Of a stretch of DNA of 7,106 nucleotides, positions 1 to 5,386 are shown piece after piece (the first letter of the stretch is position 1; every line of letters starts with the position of its first letter). The stretch is taken from assembly GCA_964626265.1 (NCBI GenBank), contig CAZVCG010000058.1, forward strand, positions 1-7,106, in the 5' to 3' direction. This DNA is from CAZVCG01 sp964626265. Its GTDB lineage: Bacteria > Pseudomonadota > Alphaproteobacteria > UBA9219. The notes below the pieces were generated by a model, which was not told the DNA's origin, did not search any database, and saw only the letters and a list, made by a program, of their open reading frames with translations. Position numbers and translations under genes: made by a program.

Positions 1-122
1 CGCGCCCGCACCGTGTCGAGCGCCGCGAGCAGCGCATCACGGTCGCCCGCGGCCTCGATCAGCTCCACGATCACAGGGCCGGAGACGCTCTCCGCGATGG
101 CGCGGGCCTGCGCTCGTAACAC
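1..122 (-). CDS. Partial open frame running off the left edge (possible frameshifted continuation of the neighbouring gene)
   Basis: On the minus strand a stop-free frame runs from a possible GTG at 122-120 to the window edge. It encodes about 40 residues with a protein-like composition, including GPVIVELIEAAGDRDALL, an amphipathic helical stretch rich in Ala, Glu, Leu and Asp. It overlaps the last ~50 bases of the 71-574 gene in a different frame. Two readings are possible: a separate downstream gene that overlaps the first, or the true C-terminus of the 71-574 protein displaced by a one-base shift. The arginine- and proline-rich tail that the 71-574 gene uses here looks less natural than this frame, which slightly favours the second. 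No clear ribosome binding site precedes the GTG. No function is recognised. Confidence 0.35.
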   Translation of the reverse strand, partial: MLRAQARAIAESVSGPVIVELIEAAGDRDALLAALDTVRA

Positions 123-574
123 GCCACGGGGATGACAATGTCGCCGTGAACCTGGCCGATAGCGCGCACAGCCTGCCGCCAGCGTTGATAGGCTGCCTCC
201 TGCGCGTCGGTGCGCTCGTCCCACGGACCGAATGGCGTGAACGCCGTGCGTAGCGGGTTGTAACTGCCGCTCAAATGCGCCTCCAATCCTGCACGATGAA
301 AATCAAGCTTCAACCGCAAAGCCGCCTCGCGTTGCGCAAGCGTGATCCATCGCCGCGCCACAAGGATGTCCAGAATGCTTTCTTCGAGGGCGCGGGCGGC
401 CGTAACCCCGGCCCTTTCGGTCAATTCCATCGCACGGCGCGAGTGCTGCCAGCGTTCCGGCGTGCCCAGCTCGGCGCCGCCATTCCCTTCGGGCCTTTGC
501 CAGTTGGGGTACTTTTCCGAGCGGTTGGCCTTCGTTCGTTTATCCGATGAAACCTGTGCCCGCCGCTCGCTCAT
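71..574 (-). CDS. Unrecognised 167-residue protein, possibly frameshifted at its C-terminus
   Basis: I do not recognise a named family. The frame is open to a TTG at 592, but the ATG at 574 is preceded at suitable distance by GAGGG on the minus strand, so I place the start there (167 residues). An ATG at 586 is also possible. Residues 1-45 are basic and polar and probably disordered. From about residue 50 there is a helical domain containing ILDILVARRWITLAQREAA and DFHRAGLEAHL, then a turn-rich YNPLR..FTPFGPWDER stretch and a second helix (AAYQRWRQAVRAIGQVHG) leading into a hydrophobic strand (DIVIPVACYE). This layout loosely recalls small helical DNA-associated proteins of alphaproteobacterial prophages, but that is only an impression. 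There is no signal peptide or membrane segment. The last ~12 residues are Arg/Pro/Ser-rich, and a better-looking frame runs beneath them. The gene is more GC-rich than the cas operon. Confidence 0.6.
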   Translation of the reverse strand: MSERRAQVSSDKRTKANRSEKYPNWQRPEGNGGAELGTPERWQHSRRAMELTERAGVTAARALEESILDILVARRWITLAQREAALRLKLDFHRAGLEAHLSGSYNPLRTAFTPFGPWDERTDAQEAAYQRWRQAVRAIGQVHGDIVIPVACYERRPAPSRRASPAL

Positions 575-609
575 CCGCGCCCTCATTAACAAAGAATATG
601 GGCTGAAAA

Positions 610-634
610 CCTCTCGTCCCTAAGGAAGGAGAGG
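610..634. repeat. Small hairpin with CCTCTC / GAGAGG arms
   Basis: CCTCTC at 610-615 pairs with GAGAGG at 629-634, and inside it TCC (617-619) can pair with GGA (624-626). It lies just upstream of the leftward 71-574 gene. Its pyrimidine/purine-arm style matches short palindromic repeats dispersed in many proteobacterial genomes, but only one copy is visible here, so whether it is repetitive is inference. Confidence 0.35.
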
Positions 635-650
635 GCGGAAAATCTCAGGC

Positions 651-695
651 TTAGCTTAAGCTAAACATTAGTTTTTCCGGGTGAGGTGGCGTCAA
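651..695 (-). promoter_or_regulatory. Possible leftward promoter with a 14-bp palindromic operator-like site
   Basis: TTAGCTTAAGCTAA at 651-664 is a perfect 14-bp palindrome. Directly upstream on the minus strand are TAATGT (665-670) as a -10-like box and TTGACG (690-695) as a -35-like box, 19 bases apart, which is longer than ideal. A transcript started here would begin inside the palindrome, as expected for a repressor site, and would lead into the 71-574 gene. The palindrome is certain; the promoter and operator roles are inference. Confidence 0.35.
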
Positions 696-736
696 GCCAG
701 CCCCGCGCCCTGCCAACTCCCGCACCGTATCCATTT

Positions 737-766
737 CGGTTACGGTTGTCAAGAAATAAGTAACCG
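737..766. promoter_or_regulatory. Spaced inverted repeat CGGTTAC-N16-GTAACCG, operator-like
   Basis: CGGTTAC at 737-743 is mirrored by GTAACCG at 760-766. The half-site centres are 23 bp apart, about two helical turns, a spacing used by dimeric regulators. TTGTCA (746-751) lies between the arms and TACTAT (772-777) lies just right of them, but their 20-base spacing makes a poor sigma70 promoter. A target for the XRE/S24 regulator encoded at 1136 is possible but speculative. Confidence 0.25.
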
Positions 767-848
767 TTTTGTACTATGATTGCGCTTTGCGCCGTGGTAT
801 TATGGGCGGCTGTCTCCGGGGCGAGCCCGAACGCAAGAGATGGCGAGA

Positions 849-1071
849 ACCCGGAATCCCTTTTGGTTTTTATATATTCCAGTTTATCTTTTTATTGAAT
901 CAACAAGCAGGTGAAGGGAAGCAATGGGGACACAATAAAAAAGGCAACAGAAGGCCGTTCAAAAGCCAAATGATTGCCGGAGCCTTTTTTATTGTGTCCC
1001 CCTCGCTGCGGCAGTTTGGCTCAATGAAAGGTTAAATGGCTATATCATAAGAACCAAAAGGGCTTCCGGAT
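849..1071. repeat. Imperfect terminal inverted repeats enclosing a nested palindrome (MITE-like structure)
   Basis: Bases 849-868 and 1052-1071 are inverted copies matching at 18 of 20 positions, sharing the core CCCTTTTGGTT / AACCAAAAGGG. Pairing extends about five further bases inward with one G-T pair. The structure spans 223 bp, encodes no transposase, and encloses the 926-1001 palindrome near its middle. This resembles a small non-autonomous transposable element, but I see no target-site duplication at its edges. The arms could instead be two independently placed short repeats. Confidence 0.4.
926..1001. repeat. 76-bp palindromic element with perfect 20-bp arms
   Basis: The left arm (926-945, beginning GGGGACACAAT) and the right arm (982-1001, ending ATTGTGTCCCC) are perfect reverse complements over 20 bases, separated by 36 bases. 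GGGGACA-type ends are familiar from palindromic repeats mobilised by REP-associated tyrosine transposases (IS200-like), so a REP/MITE-like unit is the best guess. No transposase is present. The GC base and T-run of the right arm could also end transcripts coming from the left. Confidence 0.75.
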
Positions 1072-1100
1072 CAGTTGCCTCGGGCGTTGCCCTCGCCAAC

Positions 1101-1113
1101 TGTCCGGAATGAC
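1101..1113 (+). repeat. 13-bp repeat TGTCCGGAATGAC, inverted copy beyond the regulator gene
   Basis: This 13-mer is the exact reverse complement of GTCATTCCGGACA at 1848-1860, so the pair brackets the regulator gene (1136-1840). The right copy begins a longer palindromic repeat. The left copy may be a remnant of the same repeat family in the opposite orientation. Confidence 0.6.
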
Positions 1114-1135
1114 ATCAAGAAACTGAATAGACGTT

Positions 1136-1840
1136 ATGAAACAAACAAACGCTCCCAACCGCCTTCGCTACTGGCGCCAGATGCGCGGCCTGAGCCTTCA
1201 GCAACTGGCCGACGGCACGGGCACGAGCAAAAGCCAGATCGACAAGCTCGAGCGCGGCGAACGCCGCCTAACGGTGGATTGGATGGTGCGCCTTGCCAAG
1301 CCCCTCGCCTGCGACCCGCGCGATCTGCTGCCGATAGAAATATCGAACACGCCTTCAAAAAAAGAATACGGCAATAGACGAAAGGACAAAAAAGTCCCCC
1401 TCCCCTTGCGGGAGGGGTTAGGGGAGGGGTATTTTAAATCTTCAGCGTTATTCTTACACACCCTCCCCGTCCTCTCCGCAGCCCGTGGCGGCAAGGATCA
1501 GGAAATGTTCCTCGCCGACGGCCCCATCGACCAGGTGCCGCGCCCGCACTATCTCGCGCAAACCAAAGACGCCTACGCGATCTACGTCATCGGCAATTCG
1601 ATGATCCCGATGTACCGCCCGCGCCAACTACTGTTCGTGAATCCTTACAAGCCGCCCTCGCCCGGCTCAGGCGTCGTCATCACCAAAACCAACGGCGCGG
1701 TTCTGATCAAGGAGTTTGTGAAACAAAAAGCGACAGGCCTCGTCGTCCGCGAATACGCGCCAAACTTGCGCGACTTCACCATCCCGATGGCGGACATCGC
1801 CACCATCCACGCCGTCGTCGGCGCTCAGGAGCCCACTTAA
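1136..1840 (+). CDS. XRE-family HTH / S24 peptidase-like transcriptional regulator with a repeat inserted in its linker
   Basis: This 234-residue protein has the plan of phage repressors and LexA/UmuD-like S24 proteins: it should bind operator DNA as a dimer and may cleave itself under stress. Residues 9-62 form an HTH_3 domain (LSLQQLADGTGTSKSQIDKLERG). Residues ~124-232 form the S24 domain, with the serine in GNSMIPMYRP (Ser155) and the lysine in VLIKEF (Lys192) of the Ser-Lys pair both present. I see no Ala-Gly or Cys-Gly cleavage dipeptide in the linker; AARGG near residue 117 is the closest. The linker is unusual: residues ~84-120, including VPLPLREGLGEGY, are encoded by a GC-rich palindromic repeat that keeps the frame. 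The ATG at 1136 gives the full HTH, though its ribosome binding site is weak. The gene lies 375 bp upstream of cas9 on the same strand but is separated by the tracrRNA terminator, so co-transcription is unlikely. Control of the CRISPR locus is possible but unproven. Confidence 0.85.
   Translation: MKQTNAPNRLRYWRQMRGLSLQQLADGTGTSKSQIDKLERGERRLTVDWMVRLAKPLACDPRDLLPIEISNTPSKKEYGNRRKDKKVPLPLREGLGEGYFKSSALFLHTLPVLSAARGGKDQEMFLADGPIDQVPRPHYLAQTKDAYAIYVIGNSMIPMYRPRQLLFVNPYKPPSPGSGVVITKTNGAVLIKEFVKQKATGLVVREYAPNLRDFTIPMADIATIHAVVGAQEPT
1396..1468. repeat. GC-rich palindromic repeat inside the regulator gene
   Basis: CCCCTCCC (1397-1404) can pair with GGGAGGGG (1410-1417). CCCCTCCCC (1397-1405) can pair alternatively with GGGGAGGGG (1421-1429). 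GGGGAGGG (1421-1428) can also pair with CCCTCCCC (1461-1468). Such elements usually lie between genes; here it is read through without a stop in the linker between the HTH and S24 domains. This is comparable in concept to the palindromic elements found within Rickettsia genes. The inserted unit probably extends somewhat on both sides of the marked arms. Confidence 0.6.
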
Positions 1841-1845
1841 TACTA

Positions 1846-1935
1846 ACGTCATTCCGGACACCTGTCCTGCGAAGCACATGGTGCGAAGCAGGAAGCTTCG
1901 TTTGCCAGACAAACGAAGCACAGGCCGGGATCCAG
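1846..1935. repeat. Dispersed-repeat-like palindromic unit downstream of the regulator
   Basis: It starts with CGTCATTCCGG and ends near CCGGGATCCAGATA, the outer motifs of a widespread proteobacterial intergenic repeat style. Inside are two hairpins. One is CCTGC-GAA-GCAC around ATG, closing with GTGC-GAA-GCAGG (1866-1892). The other has perfect 10-bp arms, GCTTCGTTTG (1895-1904) and CAAACGAAGC (1910-1919). There is no T-run, so it is not an obvious intrinsic terminator. The rest of the gap up to 2068 is AT-rich and shows nothing I can name. Confidence 0.55.
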
Positions 1936-2068
1936 ATAGCGGATGGCGTCGACACGCCGAAACCCGCCATCCAAAAAATCATCATGCGATAATATGCAAT
2001 GACAACATTTAGTAGCCCCGCAAAAAGATACGCCCAACCCCTTGCGGAAAACGACATAACATGATGCC

Positions 2069-2102
2069 AAAAACAAAAACGGCGAACCGGAGTTCGCCGT
2101 TT
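2069..2102 (-). terminator. tracrRNA terminator, possibly bidirectional
   Basis: Bases 2077-2087 and 2092-2102 are perfect 11-bp complementary arms around a 4-base loop. On the minus strand the hairpin is followed by TTTTTGTTTTT. On the plus strand it is followed by TTTCATTTT, so it may also stop read-through from the upstream regulator gene before cas9. Confidence 0.82.
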
Positions 2103-2127
2103 CATTTTGTGAACAACGTCTTGTTAA

Positions 2128-2154
2128 CGGAAAGACGCCGCTATTAAATCAGCT
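2128..2154 (-). repeat. Anti-repeat (degenerate CRISPR repeat copy)
   Basis: Bases 2134-2154 are the exact reverse complement of the array's plus-strand repeat interior (GACGCCGC...AATCAGCT), and CGG at 2128-2130 is conserved at the right distance. Where the repeat has TTT before GACG, this copy has AAA, and the AAACT repeat end is replaced. These changes remove both promoter-like hexamers present in the array repeats. Confidence 0.9.
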
Positions 2155-2156
2155 GA

Positions 2157-2185
2157 TTGAAACATTAAGTGGAAGATTATATTGT
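2157..2185 (+). promoter_or_regulatory. Possible cas9 operon promoter overlapping the tracrRNA promoter
   Basis: TTGAAA (2157-2162) and TATTGT (2180-2185) are spaced by 17 bases and would start a transcript near 2192 with a ~24-base leader before the cas9 ATG. The boxes interleave with those of the divergent tracrRNA promoter. The match is moderate, so the actual promoter could differ. Confidence 0.42.
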
Positions 2186-2190
2186 GTCAA
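2162..2190 (-). promoter_or_regulatory. tracrRNA promoter
   Basis: On the minus strand, a perfect -35 TTGACA (2190-2185) and a -10 TAATGT (2167-2162) are separated by exactly 17 bases. The predicted start, about 7 bases downstream, falls at ~2155, immediately before the anti-repeat. A TATAAT on the same strand (2181-2176) lacks a good -35 and would give a longer leader. Confidence 0.72.
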
Positions 2191-2215
2191 GACCATTCTT
2201 GCTAAGGGGAAATTT

Positions 2216-5200
2216 ATGACGTACCGCCTTGCATTAGACCTTGGCTCAACTTCGTTGGGTTGGTGCCTTCTCGATACGGAAAAGGGCAAGCCCATTGGCA
2301 TACGCGATATGGGCGTACGCATCTTTCCCGATGGGCGTGACAACAAATCGAAACCCTTGGCCGTTTCACGCCGTAAAGCGCGAGGCATACGGCGCAATCT
2401 GGACAGGCGTGATCTTCGTCAAAAGCAACTTATGTCTTGCCTAATACGGCTTGGCCTCATGCCTGAGAACGAAAGGGAACGAAAAGCCCTCGAAAATCTC
2501 GATCCCTATGAACTTCGCGTAAAAGCTCTGGATGGCGCAATTCCTGCCTATTGCCTTGGCCGCGCCTTATTCCACATCAACCAGCGTCGAGGCTTCAAAA
2601 GCAACCGGAAAACGGACAAGCGGGAAAACGACGCAGGCGTGATGAAAAACGCCATCAAGGACCTGGATGCCAAGCTCATGCAAACGAACAGCAGGACGTT
2701 AGGCGAATACCTGCGCAAACTTCACGAAAAAAAGATCGCGGTAAGAGTCCGCCGCCGCGTAACGGGCAAGGAAACGCAATACAACTTTTATCCTGGCCGG
2801 GAAATGTACGAGGCTGAAATTGGCAAAATTCTTGAATGCCAAAAGAAACACCACCCCCAACTCACGGAAAAGGCCTGCAAGGAAATCCATGACATCATTT
2901 TCTTTCAAAGGCCCTTGAAACCGCAACCCGTCGGCAACTGCGTGTTCGAGAACAAGGAAAAACGCGCCAGAAAAGCCCTGCCCCTCTTTCAAAAGTTCCG
3001 CATACTTCAAGAAGTCAACAATCTTGAAATCGAACGGTTTGCCGACGCCGATCCGGTTTTGAGCATCGAAGATAAACGCAAGGTCGTCGATGCCTTGCTT
3101 GCGAACAACAAAAAAACGTTCGCGCAAATACGCGCACTTTTACGCATTGGCCGCGGATTCCGCTTTAACCTCGAAACGGATGCCCGCAAGGAATTAAAAG
3201 GCGATGAAACGGCCTCGCTCTTGTCAAACGAAAAAGCTTTCGGCGATGAATGGCATAAATTATCGCCCGAAAAACAGGAAGAAGCCGTCAATCTACTATT
3301 CGATGAACAAGACCCTGATGAACTTGTCCGCAAACTCATGGAAGACTTCGGCCTTAATTTAGAAAAAGCGGAATATGCCGCCAATATATCCCTGACGGAC
3401 GGCTATGGAAGCGTCAGCAAGAAAGCCATTCTCAACATGCTGCCATGGCTTGAGCAAGGCTATCGTTACGCGGACGCGGCGAAAAAAGCGGGCTATCATC
3501 ATTCAGATTTCCGCACGGGAGAGGTTTTCGACGCCCTCCCTTATTATGGCGAGGTCTTGCAAGGAAACGTCATCGGCGGAACGTATGACGAAGCCGATAA
3601 GGATAAGCCGGAAAAATATTACGGCAAGGTCAACAACCCGTCTGTCCATATCGCGCTTAATCAGGTGCGCAAGCTTGTCAATGCGCTTATTGAAATCCAC
3701 GGCAAACCGGAGGAAATCGTCATCGAGATGGCGCGCGATCTCAAGGAGCCCGTTGAAGACATCAGCAAAGAGCAAACCAAAAACAAGAAAGACAACGATC
3801 GCATTAACGCGGAACTCGAAAAACTCGGCGTTAAGCAAAACTACCGCAACCGCATGTTGTTCAAGCTATGGGAAGATTTAGCCAAGGAACCCGAAAAACG
3901 CTGTTGCCCGTTCAGCGGCAAGCAGATTTCGATGACGGACATTTTTTCCGGCCAATTCGAGGAAGAACACCTGCTCCCGTTTTCGCGCAGCTTTAACGAT
4001 GGCCGCGCGAATAAAGTGCTGTCGCACATTGATTGGAACCGCGCAAAAGGCAATCGCTCGCCCTTTGAAGCGTTCAGCCACGAACCTTTCTGGAACGATA
4101 TTCTGGCGCGCGTTCAGAATCTGCCCTCCAATAAGCAATGGCGCTTCAAAGAAGACGCGTGGAAGCAAATGGAAGGCAAGGACGGCGTCATCGCCCGCCT
4201 TTTGAACGATACGCGTTATATGGCCAGGCTTACGCGGCAATACCTTTCGGCGGTCTTTGACATCGAAAAGGGCAAAAGCAAGGTTTGGTCGACGCCCGGC
4301 CAAATGACGGCGTTGTTGCGCGACAAGCTCGGCCTCAACGCGCTTCTCGGCGAAGAAGACAATGTCAAGGAACGCGCCGATCATCGCCACCACGCCATCG
4401 ACAGTTTTGTGATCGGAATCACGGATCGCGGCATGATCAAGAACGTCGCGGATGCCGCCAAAAAGATCGAAACCACGCCCGCGCTGTGGGACAAACGGCG
4501 CAAGCTTGTGACGGAAATGCCCGAACCTTTTGCGGAATTCCGCGAAAGGTTAAAGGAAAGCCTCGGAAAAATCGTCGTTTCCTACAAACCGGATCATGGC
4601 AATGCGCGGAAAGCCATTCATTCCAAAAAGCCCTATACCGTCGCGCCGCTGCACAAACAAAAGGCCTATGGATTGATCGGCGAAGGCGAAAAAAAGGGAA
4701 CGGTCAAACTGGCCGTGCGCGTGCCCGTTGAATCGCTGGAAAGCGTCAAGCATATCGGCGAAGTTGCCGATCCCGTCATTAAAGCAAGCCTTTTGGCCTC
4801 CGTTAACGGGTTGAAGGAAGAAAGCAAGGAATGGAAACAAGCTCTCGCCGCCTTCACAGAACAAACCGGAACGCGCCGCGTCCGCGTCCATTTTGAAACC
4901 GGACGAGACAAATTGGTCGGCATGTCGTCGCCCAAACACGAAAAGAACCCCTATAAGTTTTATGAAACGGGCGGCAATTATTGCGCGGAAATCTTTTGCC
5001 CCAGCAAAGGCAAACAAGCCGGAAAATGGCAATGCGAAGTTATCTCTAACTATGATGCGCACCAGAAAAACTTTACGCCCAAATGGCGCAAGGAACACCC
5101 GACGGCAAAGCTTGTAATGCGGCTGCAGATCAACGACATGGTGGCATACGAACTGAATGGCGCGTCTATTATCTGCCGCGTTAAAAAGATCACGAAAAAA

Positions 5201-5368
5201 GAAAACAGCGGACGAATATTTTTAAGACCGCATCTTATAGCGAAAGAAGAAGCCGATGAACTAAGCTGGGGGGCATTCCCTTCAGGACTTCAAGAAGCAG
5301 AAGCAAGAAAAGTTTCTGTCGATATAACAGGACGAGTCAAAGACCCGCACAAAATGGTGAAGAAATAA
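2216..5368 (+). CDS. cas9: Cas9, type II-C RNA-guided DNA endonuclease
   Basis: This is the effector that uses the crRNA:tracrRNA duplex to cut both strands of matching foreign DNA. Its 1050 residues are typical of compact II-C Cas9s (about 980-1100). Domains in order: RuvC-I (LALDLGSTSLGW, catalytic Asp8), arginine-rich bridge helix (residues ~51-70), recognition lobe (~75-490), RuvC-II (IVIEMARDLK, Glu504), HNH (~555-690; EEEHLLPFSR with His585, then ANK and DWNRAKGN with Asn608), RuvC-III (DHRHHAIDSF, His726, Asp729), and a WED/PAM-interacting region (~795-1050). All expected nuclease residues are present. The residue before the HNH histidine is Glu584, where Neisseria Cas9 has Asp, a variation I believe is common in alphaproteobacterial members. 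TAAGGGG at 2203-2209 sits six bases before the ATG, supporting the start. It is the first gene of the operon; cas1 begins 18 bases after its stop. Its codon and base use is less GC-rich than the window's left end. Confidence 0.97.
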   Translation: MTYRLALDLGSTSLGWCLLDTEKGKPIGIRDMGVRIFPDGRDNKSKPLAVSRRKARGIRRNLDRRDLRQKQLMSCLIRLGLMPENERERKALENLDPYELRVKALDGAIPAYCLGRALFHINQRRGFKSNRKTDKRENDAGVMKNAIKDLDAKLMQTNSRTLGEYLRKLHEKKIAVRVRRRVTGKETQYNFYPGREMYEAEIGKILECQKKHHPQLTEKACKEIHDIIFFQRPLKPQPVGNCVFENKEKRARKALPLFQKFRILQEVNNLEIERFADADPVLSIEDKRKVVDALLANNKKTFAQIRALLRIGRGFRFNLETDARKELKGDETASLLSNEKAFGDEWHKLSPEKQEEAVNLLFDEQDPDELVRKLMEDFGLNLEKAEYAANISLTDGYGSVSKKAILNMLPWLEQGYRYADAAKKAGYHHSDFRTGEVFDALPYYGEVLQGNVIGGTYDEADKDKPEKYYGKVNNPSVHIALNQVRKLVNALIEIHGKPEEIVIEMARDLKEPVEDISKEQTKNKKDNDRINAELEKLGVKQNYRNRMLFKLWEDLAKEPEKRCCPFSGKQISMTDIFSGQFEEEHLLPFSRSFNDGRANKVLSHIDWNRAKGNRSPFEAFSHEPFWNDILARVQNLPSNKQWRFKEDAWKQMEGKDGVIARLLNDTRYMARLTRQYLSAVFDIEKGKSKVWSTPGQMTALLRDKLGLNALLGEEDNVKERADHRHHAIDSFVIGITDRGMIKNVADAAKKIETTPALWDKRRKLVTEMPEPFAEFRERLKESLGKIVVSYKPDHGNARKAIHSKKPYTVAPLHKQKAYGLIGEGEKKGTVKLAVRVPVESLESVKHIGEVADPVIKASLLASVNGLKEESKEWKQALAAFTEQTGTRRVRVHFETGRDKLVGMSSPKHEKNPYKFYETGGNYCAEIFCPSKGKQAGKWQCEVISNYDAHQKNFTPKWRKEHPTAKLVMRLQINDMVAYELNGASIICRVKKITKKENSGRIFLRPHLIAKEEADELSWGAFPSGLQEAEARKVSVDITGRVKDPHKMVKK

Positions 5369-5386
5369 CGCGCTAAGGAGGACAAT

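Larger units (their letters stand above)
575..1135. other. Gene-free interval with palindromes and repeats
   Basis: No convincing gene is present in these ~560 bases. The open frames that cross it run through inverted repeats and have no ribosome binding site. It holds a short hairpin (610-634), a 14-bp perfect palindrome beside a possible leftward promoter (651-695), a spaced inverted repeat (737-766), a structured GC-rich stretch (about 808-850, containing CGGG/CCCG and TCTC/GAGA pairings), and a long palindromic element (849-1071). The last ~60 bases form the leader of the regulator gene. Confidence 0.6.
2069..2155 (-). ncRNA. tracrRNA: tracrRNA for the type II-C system
   Basis: Read on the minus strand, the RNA would start near 2155 and end in the T-run near 2069, about 87 nt. 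Its 5' end is the anti-repeat: bases 2154-2134 are identical to the plus-strand repeat over 21 bases and so pair perfectly with minus-strand crRNA. A 3x3 U/U internal loop follows, and then CCG (2130-2128) pairs with CGG of the crRNA repeat, giving the bulged duplex typical of Cas9 guides. Next is a nexus-like hairpin (2125-2112, AACAA/UUGUU stem, 4-nt loop), a short linker, and an 11-bp terminator hairpin with a UCCG loop. RNase III would be expected to cut the crRNA:tracrRNA duplex and Cas9 to bind it. It is divergent from cas9, with its start 61 bases from the cas9 ATG. No second anti-repeat is seen in the window. Confidence 0.87.

Noticed and set aside
275..623. Two plus-strand open frames opposite the 71-574 gene
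   Set aside because: Their composition (Arg/Pro/Ala-rich) is what the complement of a GC-rich gene gives, and neither has a ribosome binding site.
651..666. Eight bases (AGCTAAAC) shared with the end of the CRISPR repeat, possible second anti-repeat
   Set aside because: The match stops at eight bases and is explained by the local TTAGCTTAAGCTAA palindrome. No hairpins or terminator of a tracrRNA follow.
808..880. GC-rich structured stretch as a small RNA gene
   Set aside because: It can fold into short stems, but I could match it to no known RNA family, and no well-spaced promoter precedes it.
769..1035. Plus-strand 88-residue open frame
   Set aside because: It runs through both palindromic structures, lacks a ribosome binding site and has no protein-like pattern.
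1016..1046. TTGGCT and TATATC as a promoter for the regulator gene
   Set aside because: Spacing is 19 bases, both boxes are weak, and part of it lies in the right arm of the inverted-repeat structure. It is not strong enough to list as a feature.
3623..3633. 11-base match (CGGCAAGGTCA) between the fifth spacer and cas9, suggesting self-targeting
   Set aside because: Eleven bases of a 30-base spacer is within chance for six spacers against a 7-kb window, and the match does not extend.
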